A DNA stretch of 64,000 bases from Acidimicrobiaceae bacterium (lineage in GTDB: Bacteria > Actinomycetota > Acidimicrobiia > Acidimicrobiales > RAAP-2): contig DAHUZJ010000077.1 of the NCBI GenBank assembly GCA_027306585.1, forward strand, positions 37,426 through 101,425. The letters run 5' to 3'. Below are positions 31,275 to 40,313 of this stretch, piece after piece. Numbering within the stretch: the stretch's first letter is position 1; every line of letters starts with the position of its first letter. A program made the translations under genes and the position numbers. The notes below the pieces were generated by a model. The model was not told the origin of the DNA and ran no database searches. It saw only the letters and a list, made by a program, of their open reading frames with translations.

Positions 31275-32255
31275 TCAGCGGTGCTCGCCCGACGCAGCGT
31301 CGATCGGTCCGTGCGAGGAGGCCTCGCTGGCCACCCCCTCACGCTGCTCGAGCCACCGGCGGAGCCCGGCGGCGTTCGAGTGGAAGCTGTTCAGCACTTC
31401 CAGCTTCTCGCGGTGCTCGCGGGGCACGGCGGCCAGGGCGCCCGAGAAGCGGGTCTCGAGAGCGGCGGCGATGTCCTCACCGGCTCGCCAGGCCCGCTCG
31501 GCCTCGTCGGCCCACGATCGCAGCGTCTCCCCTGCCTCTACCAGGAGGTCGAGCGGATCGCCGAGCAGCCCGTAGTGGGCGAGCGCCAGGCCCGTCGGCC
31601 GCCGCTCGGCGAAGCGGTGCAGGGAGTGCAGCGCCTGGCCGAGGTCGAAATCGGGCGGCGGCGCCGCCGGGCGCAGGACACCGGCGTCGGGCAGCTTCAC
31701 GCCGACGGCATCGCCGGCGAACAGGACCCCCGTCGCCGAGTCGTGCAGCGCAACATGGTGCTTGGCGTGCCCGGGAGAGTCCACGGCCCAAAGCACCCGG
31801 TCGGGCCCGACCCGGATCTCCTCCCCGTCCGCCAGCACGTGCAATCGCTCGGCGGGCGTGGGATCGAGGCGCCCGTAGAGCGAGTCGAGGTGGTCGCCGT
31901 AGACACGTGCCGCCGAGGCCACGAGCCGGGTCGGGTCGGCCAGGTGACGGGCGCCCCGCTCGTGCACGTAGACGGTGGCGTGGGGAAAGGCCCGAGCCAC
32001 GTCGCCGACCCCACCGGCATGATCCAGGTGGATGTGGGTCACGGCCACGCCCGCGAGATCGCCGGCGCTCACCCCGAGCCGGTCGAGGGCTGCCAGCAGG
32101 ACGGGGACCGACGACTGGCTCCCGGTCTCGACGAGCACCGGCGCCGGGCCGTCCACGAGGTAGCCGGCCGTCATCCGTTCCCAGCCCCCGAGGAGCGTGT
32201 CGATCTGGATGATGCCGGGGGCGATCTCCGCGACCGCACCGGAGGGGGTGGCCAC
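31275..32255 (-). CDS. MBL-fold metallohydrolase
   Basis: A protein of 326 residues with the complete metallo-beta-lactamase-fold metal site: THIHLDHAGG, SPGHAKHH, FAGDAVG and LAHYGLL. It starts at GTG 32255, two nt after the TAA of the glucose dehydrogenase gene, and is the last gene of the GH15 - glucose dehydrogenase - MBL operon. A lactonase role, opening the gluconolactone made upstream, would fit the context, but MBL proteins are too diverse to be sure. Confidence 0.9.
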   Translation of the reverse strand: MATPSGAVAEIAPGIIQIDTLLGGWERMTAGYLVDGPAPVLVETGSQSSVPVLLAALDRLGVSAGDLAGVAVTHIHLDHAGGVGDVARAFPHATVYVHERGARHLADPTRLVASAARVYGDHLDSLYGRLDPTPAERLHVLADGEEIRVGPDRVLWAVDSPGHAKHHVALHDSATGVLFAGDAVGVKLPDAGVLRPAAPPPDFDLGQALHSLHRFAERRPTGLALAHYGLLGDPLDLLVEAGETLRSWADEAERAWRAGEDIAAALETRFSGALAAVPREHREKLEVLNSFHSNAAGLRRWLEQREGVASEASSHGPIDAASGEHR

Positions 32256-32257
32256 CG

Positions 32258-33307
32258 TTACGACGCCCCGAGCTCGACAACCACCTTCACGTCGTCGGGC
32301 TGGCGTTGGAGCGCGTCCTGCCAGCGCTCGAGCGGGACCTTCCGGCTCACCACCTTCTCCAGCCAGTCGTGGTCGGCGTTCGCCAGGGCGTCCGCCGCCG
32401 CCTCGTAGTGCCGCCGGTTGGCGTTGACGGAGCCGACGACCGCCTCGTTCGCCAGCACCATCGAGCGGTTGAGCGACCCCTCGTCGACGGCGATCTCCCG
32501 GCCGCCCGACGAGACGCCGGTCAAGCAGACGACCCCACCCGAGCCGACGTGCTCCATGGCGTCGAGCACGAGGGCCGAGACACCCGTGCACTCGATGATC
32601 ACGTCGGGTGTGGGGCACGCGTCGGCGATCGCCCCGGTGTGGTACTCCGCGCCGAGCGCCCGTACGAGGTCGGGCTTCACACCCTGGGTCATCCGGTCGA
32701 TGACGTGCACCTCCATGGACTTCTGCACGCCGAGCAGGGCGGCGAGGAGCCCGATCGGTCCGGCGCCCGTCACCACGGCCGTCTTGGGCGACCAGTGCGC
32801 ACGGCCGCCGATCCGGTCGACCTGCTCCCAGGCCTTGGCCACCACGCTGGTGGGCTCGAGCAGCACGCCCAGGACCCCCAGCGACGGCGCCACCTTCACC
32901 ACGTACTCGGGCGTGATCCGGTAGCGCTCCGACAGGTAGCCGTCGTGCTCCTTGATCCCTCGCTCGGTGTAGCGACCGTTGCGGCAGAAGTCCCACTCCC
33001 CGACCGCGCAGTTGGGGCACGGCACCGGGTCCGGGCGGCGCACGATGCCGACCACGAGGTCCCCGCTGCGCACCGGCCCGCCGTCCGGCGCCTCCAGCAC
33101 CCTTCCGAGCGACTCGTGCCCGAGCACCAGCCGCTCCTTGCCCGGCGGCGCCCAGCCGTACGCGCCGGAGAGGATCTCGAGGTCGGTGCCGCAGATGCCC
33201 ACCGCCATCGTCTCGACGAGGACAGGGCCGTCGGCATCCGGCGGGTCGTCGACGTTCGAGAGCTCGGCGGTGCCCTTCTGCAGCGGTACGACGGTCAACG
33301 CCTTCAC
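32258..33307 (-). CDS. Zinc-dependent glucose/aldose 1-dehydrogenase-like MDR protein
   Basis: A protein of 349 residues resembling the archaeal-type glucose dehydrogenases. Catalytic zinc residues are in GICGTDLEI and GHESLG, a structural lobe in PCPNCAVGEWDFCRNG, and the nucleotide motif in TGAGPIGLLAALLG. The blocks RYTERGIKEHDGY and LLEPTSVVAKAWE are typical of this subgroup. GTG 33307 overlaps the GH15 stop (GTGA). It would oxidise glucose released by the GH15 enzyme to gluconolactone; that is inference from the operon. Confidence 0.93.
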   Translation of the reverse strand: MKALTVVPLQKGTAELSNVDDPPDADGPVLVETMAVGICGTDLEILSGAYGWAPPGKERLVLGHESLGRVLEAPDGGPVRSGDLVVGIVRRPDPVPCPNCAVGEWDFCRNGRYTERGIKEHDGYLSERYRITPEYVVKVAPSLGVLGVLLEPTSVVAKAWEQVDRIGGRAHWSPKTAVVTGAGPIGLLAALLGVQKSMEVHVIDRMTQGVKPDLVRALGAEYHTGAIADACPTPDVIIECTGVSALVLDAMEHVGSGGVVCLTGVSSGGREIAVDEGSLNRSMVLANEAVVGSVNANRRHYEAAADALANADHDWLEKVVSRKVPLERWQDALQRQPDDVKVVVELGAS

Positions 33308-35421
33308 GTGTCGGTCTCCCTTCCCGTACTGCCCCTGCGCCAAGCCCGCCGCGCCCGCGGTCCATCGGGGTGCGCCGCGGTCTCCACCGAGCCGGCACCG
33401 TGGCCGGCCACCTCGCCCTCTGCCGTCCCCACCGGCTCGGTCGGCTCCGCCGGTCCACCCACGCCGCCACGACGTTCCCGCACTTGGGGCACCCAGCTGC
33501 GGGTCCGGCCGACCCCACGGTGGCCGGCGACCCGCCACGACCCGATGCCGGGATGGGCCCCCGAGCCGATGGGGCCCCCCAGGCTCTGGCTGAGGAGGCG
33601 CTGCAGCCGCTTGGCCACCTGCGCCTGCCCGGGCGACAACGGCTCCTGGCCGGTCATGCGGCTGGCGCTGTTCACCAGCGAGACGTGGGAGAAGGCCTGC
33701 GGGAAGTTGCCGACGAGGCGCTTGGCCACGGGGTCGTACTCCTCGGCGAGCAGTCCGACGTCGTTGCGCAGCGAGAGGAGGCGCTCGAACATCTCGCGGG
33801 CCTCCTCGGTCCGCCCCACCATGTGGAGGCAGTCGACCAACCAGAACGAGCACGCCAGGAAGGCGCCCTCCCGTCCGGTCAGGCCGTCCACCGCGCCGTC
33901 GTCCTGCGTGCGGTAGCGCAGGACGAAGCCGTCGGCGACCAGTTCGCGCTGGATGGCCTCGACCGTGCTCACCACGCGGGGGTCCTTGGCCGGCAGGAAG
34001 CCGACCAGCGGCATCATGAGGACACTGGCGTCGAGCTGGTCCGATCCGTAGTACTGGGTGAAGGCCTGCTTGTCGGGGTTCCACCCCTTCTCGACGATCT
34101 CGGTGTGGATCTCGTCGCGCAGCGACCGCCACTTGTCGACCGGCCCCGGGAGGCCGGGCCAGTCCTCCATCGTGCGCACCGCCCGGTCGACGGCCACCCA
34201 CGCCATGATCTTCGAGTGGGTGAAGTGGCGGCGCGGGCCGCGCACCTCCCAGATGCCGTCGTCCGGCTCCTTCCAGCCGGTCTCGAGGAACTCGATCAGC
34301 TTGGTCTGGAGGTCCCAGATGGCCCGGCTGTGGAGCCCGTCCATGTGGCCGGCCGAGTAGAGGGCCGACATCACCTCGCCGTAGACGTCGAGCTGGTACT
34401 GCCCGGCGGCGGCGTTGCCGATGCGCACCGGCGCCGCGTTCTCGTAGCCCGGCAGCCAGTCGGCCTCCCACTCGTCCAGGCGCCGCTCGCCGCTCGGGCC
34501 GTACATGATCTGCAGCTTGGAGACGTCGCCCGCCGTCGCCCGCAGCAACCAGTCGCGCCACGCCATGGCCTCGGCGTGGTAGCCGCCGCGCAGCAGCGCC
34601 TCCAAGGTGAGCGTTGCGTCGCGCAGCCAGCAGTAGCGGTAGTCCCAGTTCCGCTTGCCGCCGAGCGTCTCGGGCAGCGACGTGGTGGCAGCGGCCACGA
34701 TGCCCCCGGTCGGCTCGTAGGTGAGCGCCTTCAGGGTGATCAGCGACCGCAGCACGGCCTCGGAATAGTCACCCCGGTAGGTGCAGGCCGCCGACCACGT
34801 CTGCCACCACGTGTCCGTGACCCCGATGCAGTAGAAGGGATCGATCGGTGGCGGGGGGGCGGTGTGGGACGCGTACCAGGCGAGGATGTAGGCCATCTGC
34901 TCGCCCTCGCCCAGGGTGGCCTCCGAGACGGTGGTGAACCCCTCCCCGTGGGTCTCGGCTCGGGTCCACAGGGCCACGGCGTCCGGACCGGCGGTCGCCG
35001 TGAGCATGTGGTCGTCGCGCGTCACCCAGGGGATCGCCTCGCCGTAGCCGAACCGCAGGGCGAGCTGCATGCGGACCGTCACCTTGCCGGCGACACCCTC
35101 GACCAGGCGCACGACCTGAGGATTGCCCTCCCGGACCGGCATGCAGTCGGTGATCCGGATGGTCCCCTCGGCGGTGTCCATCTCCGTCTCGAGGACGAGC
35201 GTCCCGGGCCGGTAGCACCGCCGCACGGCGGTCACGGTGCCCTCCGGGCCCTTGGGGGCGATCTTCCAGTACCCGTGATCGTCGGTGCCCAGCAACCGGG
35301 CGAAGCAGGCTTCCGAGTCGAACCGGGGCAGGCAGAGCCAGTCGATCGACCCGTCCTTGCCCACCATTGCCGCGGTGTGCAGGTCGCCGATCACCGCGTA
35401 GTCCTCGATGGGGAGCGGCAT
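33304..35421 (-). CDS. Glycoside hydrolase family 15 enzyme (glucoamylase/trehalase type)
   Basis: A protein of 705 residues. The N-terminal beta-sandwich domain is followed by the catalytic (alpha/alpha)6 barrel, with the diagnostic block NWDYRYCWLRDATLTLEAL and a second acidic region LAEEYDPVAKRLVGNFPQAF. The start PIEDYAVIGDLHTAAMVG is typical of actinobacterial GH15, which act as trehalases or maltose hydrolases without a signal peptide. The last 100 residues are a low-complexity, Arg- and Gly-rich tail not needed for the fold. It is first in the operon with glucose dehydrogenase and the MBL hydrolase. Confidence 0.95.
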   Translation of the reverse strand: MPLPIEDYAVIGDLHTAAMVGKDGSIDWLCLPRFDSEACFARLLGTDDHGYWKIAPKGPEGTVTAVRRCYRPGTLVLETEMDTAEGTIRITDCMPVREGNPQVVRLVEGVAGKVTVRMQLALRFGYGEAIPWVTRDDHMLTATAGPDAVALWTRAETHGEGFTTVSEATLGEGEQMAYILAWYASHTAPPPPIDPFYCIGVTDTWWQTWSAACTYRGDYSEAVLRSLITLKALTYEPTGGIVAAATTSLPETLGGKRNWDYRYCWLRDATLTLEALLRGGYHAEAMAWRDWLLRATAGDVSKLQIMYGPSGERRLDEWEADWLPGYENAAPVRIGNAAAGQYQLDVYGEVMSALYSAGHMDGLHSRAIWDLQTKLIEFLETGWKEPDDGIWEVRGPRRHFTHSKIMAWVAVDRAVRTMEDWPGLPGPVDKWRSLRDEIHTEIVEKGWNPDKQAFTQYYGSDQLDASVLMMPLVGFLPAKDPRVVSTVEAIQRELVADGFVLRYRTQDDGAVDGLTGREGAFLACSFWLVDCLHMVGRTEEAREMFERLLSLRNDVGLLAEEYDPVAKRLVGNFPQAFSHVSLVNSASRMTGQEPLSPGQAQVAKRLQRLLSQSLGGPIGSGAHPGIGSWRVAGHRGVGRTRSWVPQVRERRGGVGGPAEPTEPVGTAEGEVAGHGAGSVETAAHPDGPRARRAWRRGSTGRETDT

Positions 35422-35576
35422 GTCGTCCCATTCTTACCCCAGCACCGCGGGCGTCGGCACAGCAGGGGCCTTGCCGGCCGGGCGCCGGCCCGCCACGACC
35501 TGGGGCCACGCACCCACAGCTCACCCGCCCCGTCCGGCCATTCCGGTGGCCGGCTGGGTACGGCCTCAGGGTCCGA

Positions 35577-35605
35577 CTGACGGTGAGATGCAAGAGAGAT
35601 ACGGT
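35577..35605 (+). promoter_or_regulatory. Candidate promoter for the bicupin-GntR pair
   Basis: CTGACG (35577-35582), 17 nt, TACGGT (35600-35605). The implied transcript would start near 35612, downstream of the GTG at 35583, which supports the later start proposed for the bicupin gene. Confidence 0.42.
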
Positions 35606-35648
35606 AGGTATTCAGCTTCTGGGGGAACCAGGACGGGAGGAGTCGACC

Positions 35649-36611
35649 ACGTCCAAGATCGGTACACGCTTCGAAGAGCTCTCCGGCGACGCCCGATACC
35701 TCGACTACGAGGCGGTGGCGGACCCCGTCGGCGCCGGGCGCATCCCGGCCGTCCCGATCGCGCGCTTCGGCCGCTGGCGCTACTGTGCAGCGGCGACTGG
35801 GGTGATCGAGCTCGACCTGTCCCCTCAATTGGGGTTGATGGCCTCCGGCCCGGCAACGGGGCCGGGACTGCTGGCGTCGTTCGTCCGCATTCGCGCCAGT
35901 GAGGACGTCTTCGCCTCACCCAACGCAACGTCGCAGCTGTACTACGTCATGGAGGGCCGGGGTTTCACCGCCGCCGACGGCCATCTGGTGCGATGGGAGG
36001 CGGGCGACTTCCTGACCTTGCCCACCACCCAGCTGGCCGTGCACGCCGCCGAGGTCGACAGCACGCTCTTCTGGGTCCACGACGAGCCCATGCTGCGGCA
36101 CCTGGGGGTGACGGCCAGCGAGCCGAGGTTTCGGCCGACCAAGTTCCCCCGCGCGCACATCGACGCGGCGCTCGAAGCCCTGCTCCGCCGGACGGTCGAC
36201 GACCACGTGCCCGACCCGGAACGACGGACCATTCTCTTGGCCACCGCCACACAGGAGCAGCCGGCGAGCGTGAGCCCCGTCCTCCGGGCCATGGTCGGGG
36301 TCCTGGCGCCGGGGGACGTGTGGCACCCGCACCGCCACCAGTCGACGGGGCTCGTCCTCGTGGCCGACGCCGCCCCCGGCTGCTACACCCTGCTGGGGGC
36401 GACACTGAGCCCGGACGGTCGGATCGTCGATCCGGTCCGCATCGACTGGGAGCCCGGTGGGGCCTTCGTCACCCCACCGGGGATGTGGCGCACCCACGTG
36501 AACGAGTCCCCCCATGCCGCCCGGGTGGTCCCGGTGGAGGACGGGGGCCTGCAGGCGCACCTGCGCACCCTCGAGCCGCGGTCGCGAAGGGTGGGGCCTC
36601 ATGGCGCCTGA
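35649..36611 (+). CDS. Bicupin protein with apparent ACG start codon
   Basis: About 320 residues with two cupin domains: YYVMEGRGFTAADGHLVRWE and EAGDFLTLP in the first, and WHPHRHQSTGLVLVADA in the second, which has histidines suited to metal binding. It may be a ring-cleaving dioxygenase or isomerase; no exact family is recognised. No ATG, GTG or TTG lies at the proper place. GGGAGGAG is followed after 6 nt by ACG TCC AAG, and the in-frame GTG at 35583 lies upstream of the predicted transcript start. I therefore propose an ACG start at 35649. It overlaps the GntR gene by 11 nt. Confidence 0.8.
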   Translation, partial: TSKIGTRFEELSGDARYLDYEAVADPVGAGRIPAVPIARFGRWRYCAAATGVIELDLSPQLGLMASGPATGPGLLASFVRIRASEDVFASPNATSQLYYVMEGRGFTAADGHLVRWEAGDFLTLPTTQLAVHAAEVDSTLFWVHDEPMLRHLGVTASEPRFRPTKFPRAHIDAALEALLRRTVDDHVPDPERRTILLATATQEQPASVSPVLRAMVGVLAPGDVWHPHRHQSTGLVLVADAAPGCYTLLGATLSPDGRIVDPVRIDWEPGGAFVTPPGMWRTHVNESPHAARVVPVEDGGLQAHLRTLEPRSRRVGPHGA

Positions 36612-37362
36612 CGGCGAGCTGGCCCCCCGCGCTCCGGAATCGATGGACTGGCTCGCCGACGCCGTCACCGACGTGGCGATCGGTGGCAACGGCGACTTGG
36701 ACGGCGTCGCCCGTCGCCCGGCGCTCCAGCCCGCCGTGCGCCGGGTCTACGAGCGGACCAAGACAGCCATCCTCCAAGGTGCCCTGCCCGTCGGTGAGTG
36801 GGTGACCGAAGGTCAGGTCGCCGAGGCGCTCTCGGTGAGCCGCACGCCCGTGCGCGAGGCCTTCCTCCGGCTGGAGGCCGAGGGGCTGCTGCGCCTGTAC
36901 CCGCGGCGCGGCGCCCTGGTGACGGAGCTGACCGAGCGGGATGTCTGCGAGGTGCTCGAGCTTCGCGAGCTCCTCGAGTCCTTTGCCGCGCGGCGGATCG
37001 TCGAGACGGCGCGGAGCCGGCGCCGTGAGCTCGTCGCACAGCTGCGCGAGCTCGTCGAGCGGGAGCGAGAGGCCGCTGTGGATGGTGACGCCGTCGCCAC
37101 GGCCCGCGCCGGCCGGGCCGTGCACACCGCCATCGTCCACGCCGCCGGGAACCGCCTCCTCGACCGCTTCTACGGCATGCTCCGGGACCGGCAGCAGCGA
37201 GTGGCCGTGGAGGCCATCCGCCGAAAGCCCGACCGGCTCCCCGCGGTCCTCGACGAGCACCGCGACCTCATCGACCTCTTGGAGGGGGGTGACGTCGCCG
37301 GCTACGAGCGGGCGCTCCAACGCCACCTGATCGGCACGCGCCAGGCGCTCGGCGGTCGCTGA
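36601..37362 (+). CDS. GntR-family (FadR/FCD subfamily) transcriptional regulator
   Basis: A protein of 253 residues. After a 45-residue extension comes a winged helix-turn-helix (VTEGQVAEALSVSRTPVREA) and an all-helical FCD ligand domain with the metal-site-type histidines in AVHTAIVHAAGN and DEHRDLID. It overlaps the bicupin gene and probably controls it, releasing DNA when a small organic acid binds. ATG 36601 is preceded by GAAGGGTGGGG. Confidence 0.93.
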   Translation: MAPDGELAPRAPESMDWLADAVTDVAIGGNGDLDGVARRPALQPAVRRVYERTKTAILQGALPVGEWVTEGQVAEALSVSRTPVREAFLRLEAEGLLRLYPRRGALVTELTERDVCEVLELRELLESFAARRIVETARSRRRELVAQLRELVEREREAAVDGDAVATARAGRAVHTAIVHAAGNRLLDRFYGMLRDRQQRVAVEAIRRKPDRLPAVLDEHRDLIDLLEGGDVAGYERALQRHLIGTRQALGGR

Positions 37363-37394
37363 CGGGGCACCCCGCGGTCGGGGATGATGAGCCC

Positions 37395-38246
37395 ATGCGC
37401 CGCTACGTGCTCACGATGACCTGCCCCGACCGAGTCGGCATCGTGGCCGCCGTCAGCGGTTTCATCGCCGAGCACGGGGGATGGGTCCTCGAGGCGGCGC
37501 AGCACGGCGACCTCTCCACGGGCCGCTTCTTCCTCCGCATCGAGGTCATCGCCGACACGCTGCCCTTCGGGCCCGAGGAGCTCGCCGAGCGGTTCGCCCC
37601 CGTGGCCGAGGCCATGTCCATGAGCTACCGGATCACCGACACCGAGGTGCGCAAGCGCGTCGTGGTGCTGGTGAGCCGGGAGGAGCACTGCCTGGCGGAC
37701 CTGCTGTACCGGTGGCGCAGCGGCGATCTGGCGTGCGACATGGTCGCCGTCATCTCGAACCACGAGACCCTGCGTCCCGTCGTCGAGTGGCACGACATCC
37801 CGTACCACCACGTCCCGATCGACCGCGCCGACAAGGCGGCGGGCTTCGCCCAGGTCGGCCGGGTCCTCGAGGTCGCCCGTGCCGACGTGGTGGTCCTGGC
37901 ACGCTTCATGCAGATCCTCCCGCCGGACCTGTGCGAGCGCTACGCCGGGCGGCTCATCAACATCCACCACAGCTTCCTGCCCTCCTTCGCCGGAGCCCGC
38001 CCGTACCACCAAGCCTTCGAGCGCGGCGTGAAGCTGATCGGCGCCACGTGCCACTACGTCACGGCCGACCTCGACCAGGGACCGATCATCGAGCAGGACA
38101 CGCGCCGGATCGACCACACCGACTCGGCGGACGACCTGGTGCGGGTGGGCCGCGACGTCGAGCGAACGGTGCTCGCACGCGGGCTCCGGTGGCACCTGGA
38201 GGACCGGGTCCTCGTGAACGGTGTCCGGACCGTGGTGTTCGACTGA
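37395..38246 (+). CDS. purU: Formyltetrahydrofolate deformylase PurU
   Basis: A protein of 283 residues that releases formate from 10-formyl-tetrahydrofolate, balancing one-carbon pools and feeding purine synthesis. The N-terminal ACT-like domain (LTMTCPDRVGIVAAVSGFI) is followed by the formyl-transferase domain with the catalytic triad region: Asn and His in INIHHSFLPSF, and Asp in TADLDQGPIIEQD. The length is standard. It starts 32 nt after the GntR gene and may share its transcript. Formate or formyl groups from nearby amidohydrolase or oxidase reactions could make it useful here, but it is also a common housekeeping gene. Confidence 0.96.
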   Translation: MRRYVLTMTCPDRVGIVAAVSGFIAEHGGWVLEAAQHGDLSTGRFFLRIEVIADTLPFGPEELAERFAPVAEAMSMSYRITDTEVRKRVVVLVSREEHCLADLLYRWRSGDLACDMVAVISNHETLRPVVEWHDIPYHHVPIDRADKAAGFAQVGRVLEVARADVVVLARFMQILPPDLCERYAGRLINIHHSFLPSFAGARPYHQAFERGVKLIGATCHYVTADLDQGPIIEQDTRRIDHTDSADDLVRVGRDVERTVLARGLRWHLEDRVLVNGVRTVVFD

Positions 38247-38289
38247 GCCGGTGCCGGCCATCGGCTGAGCGGGGCCGGCCCGCTCTTCG

Positions 38290-38323
38290 GTCAGCCCCGC
38301 CGGCCCGTCAGCCCCGCCGGCCC
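38290..38323. repeat. 17-bp tandem duplication at the 3' end of pstA
   Basis: GTCAGCCCCGCCGGCCC occurs twice in direct succession (38290-38306 and 38307-38323). The second copy contains the pstA stop codon and its last codons; the first lies just after the stop. It appears to be a recent slippage duplication between two convergent genes. Confidence 0.8.
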
Positions 38324-39183
38324 TCGGCGTGCCGCTGGGTACGGGCGACGATGACGCGGGCGCTCACCAGCAAGATGAGCACGATCGCGACCAGCACGAG
38401 CGCTGCGTCGTACGAGAGGTAGATCTGGTTCTTGTTGGGCTGGTCCCAGAAGGCGTACACCATGTACGTCAGGTAGCCGAACTCGTGGCCGCCGACGAAC
38501 GATCCTGTCCAGACCCGTGTGGCGAAGTTCGCCGTGTAGATGAGGGGTGCCGTCTCCCCGCCGGCGATGGCCAGGGCGATGAGCAGACCGGTCACGATCC
38601 CGGGGGCCCCGCTCTTGAGGACCACTTTGCGCAGGGCGTAGCCCGTCGACATCCCGAGGGCCTCCGCGCCCTCCCGGTAGCTCGTGGGGACCTGGCGCAG
38701 CGCGGTCTCGGTCGACTTGGCGATGTAGGGCACGACCATGATCGAAAGGATCAACAGGGCCGGCAGCAGCGAGTACCCCCAATGAAGGCCGACCACGAGC
38801 GCCACGTAGCCCACGTAGCCGAGGACGATGGACGGGAAGCCGGACAGCACGTCCGACGCCATCCGCAACCAGGTCCCGCCGGGTGCGGCACCTCGCCGCG
38901 GGCGGGACAGCTCGGCCAGGTGGATGCCGGCGAGGACCCCGACGGTGCCGGCGATGACCAGCACGCCGGCCATGAGGACGAGCGTGCCGACAAGCGGGCC
39001 CTCGAGCCCGCCGTTCCCGCTCACCAGCGGCGTCCACAGCACGCTCCAGTGCCAGTGGGGCGCCGCCTTGGCCACCACGCCGGCGAGCACCCACGCGGCG
39101 GGGGCCAGCACGAGGCCGAGCGCCAAGAAGGTGCCGGCCCGGAACAGGGCGGCGAAGACCCGCCGGCGTCGCACGCGTGGCAT
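38308..39183 (-). CDS. pstA: Phosphate ABC transporter permease PstA
   Basis: An integral-membrane protein of 291 residues with six predicted helices. The cytoplasmic EAA-type loop YREGAEALGMSTGYALRKVV contacts PstB. GFPSIVLGYVGYVALVVG and GETAPLIYTANFA are PstA hallmarks. ATG 39183 comes right after the pstC stop; the track start at 39246 overlaps pstC. Last gene of the operon pstB-pstS-pstC-pstA. Confidence 0.95.
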   Translation of the reverse strand: MPRVRRRRVFAALFRAGTFLALGLVLAPAAWVLAGVVAKAAPHWHWSVLWTPLVSGNGGLEGPLVGTLVLMAGVLVIAGTVGVLAGIHLAELSRPRRGAAPGGTWLRMASDVLSGFPSIVLGYVGYVALVVGLHWGYSLLPALLILSIMVVPYIAKSTETALRQVPTSYREGAEALGMSTGYALRKVVLKSGAPGIVTGLLIALAIAGGETAPLIYTANFATRVWTGSFVGGHEFGYLTYMVYAFWDQPNKNQIYLSYDAALVLVAIVLILLVSARVIVARTQRHAEGRRG

Positions 39184-39184
39184 C

Positions 39185-40279
39185 TCAAACCCCGCTTCCC
39201 ACCGGGCCCCCGAGGCGGGAGGTGCGGGTGACGATCCAGCGGGCAACCAGGTTCACGAGGACCGAGATCACCGCCAGGACGAGCGCCATCTCGGCGAGGG
39301 TGGCGACGGCGAAGCCCGTGGCGTCGGTGAGCGACGAGCTGAGCTGGGTGACGATCTCGGCGGCGAACGTCGACATCGACCCGAAGATGTTCGGGGCGAT
39401 CCGGTTGATCGAGCCGGTCGTCATGGCGAGGACGATCGTCTCGCCGAGCGCTCGGCCCAGGCCGAGGGCCGTGGCGCCGATGATGCCGGCGCGCACCCAC
39501 GGGATGGTGACCCGGTGCGCCACCTCCCAGTCGGTCATCCCCAACGCCTCGGCGCCCTCCTTGGGGAGCGGCGGGACCTGGCGGAAGAGATCGGCGGTGG
39601 TCGCGGTGATGATCGGCACGATCATCAACGACAGCACGAGGCCACCGGTGAGGAGCCCCTCACCGCGTCCCGGTGTGCCACGGAACCAGTCCAGCACCGG
39701 GACGTTCGGCATGTGGCGAGCGATGGCCGGATAGACGTTGTTGGCCAGGATCGGCCCGAAGGTGAGCACGCCCCACAGGCCGAGGACGACGCTCGGGATC
39801 CCAGCCAAGAGCTCGATGGCGAAGCCGAGCGGGCGGGAGACCCAGCGGGGCAGCCGTTCGGTGAGGGCGAAGGCACACCCCAGCGAGACGGGCAGCGCAA
39901 CGACGAGGGCGATCACCGATGACTGGAGGGTGCCCACGATGAGCGCCAGCACCCCGTAAGCCGAGCCCTTGGGGTGAGCGATGCCATTGGTGTAGACGGT
40001 CGGTGCGTAGGCGCTCCCGATCTTGTAGGCCGAGTGCGTGAAGAAGCCGAGGCCGTTCACCCCGATGGCGGGGGCAGCCTTCACCGCCAGGACGGCGACG
40101 CAGAAGGCGAGCGCGGCGGTCGGGAGGACGACGGCGACACGCGCCGACCACCGCCACGCGCCTGTCTCCCCGGCGCGCAGCGCACCCGCCATCCGCCGGA
40201 TGGCGGGCGACCGATGCGCTGCCCGGGCGGCGTCGGGGGCGGCGGGCAGATCGCCCGCCGCCCCCTCTGCCGTGGTCAT
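39185..40279 (-). CDS. pstC: Phosphate ABC transporter permease PstC
   Basis: A membrane protein of 364 residues. After a 45-residue cytoplasmic extension, helices alternate with the EAA loop LPKEGAEALGMTDWEVAHRV; LAGIPSVVLGLWGV and GRALGETIVLAM are characteristic. An extended periplasmic-type loop (residues about 75-110) precedes the core. It forms the phosphate channel with PstA and starts 34 nt after pstS. Confidence 0.95.
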   Translation of the reverse strand: MTTAEGAAGDLPAAPDAARAAHRSPAIRRMAGALRAGETGAWRWSARVAVVLPTAALAFCVAVLAVKAAPAIGVNGLGFFTHSAYKIGSAYAPTVYTNGIAHPKGSAYGVLALIVGTLQSSVIALVVALPVSLGCAFALTERLPRWVSRPLGFAIELLAGIPSVVLGLWGVLTFGPILANNVYPAIARHMPNVPVLDWFRGTPGRGEGLLTGGLVLSLMIVPIITATTADLFRQVPPLPKEGAEALGMTDWEVAHRVTIPWVRAGIIGATALGLGRALGETIVLAMTTGSINRIAPNIFGSMSTFAAEIVTQLSSSLTDATGFAVATLAEMALVLAVISVLVNLVARWIVTRTSRLGGPVGSGV

Positions 40280-40313
40280 CGGCGGGGCCCCGCAGGCCCC
40301 GTCGTGATCCGGC

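Noticed and set aside
35583-35648. GTG 35583 as start of the bicupin gene
   Set aside because: It lies upstream of the inferred transcript start and lacks a ribosome site, whereas GGGAGGAG precedes ACG 35649 at proper spacing.
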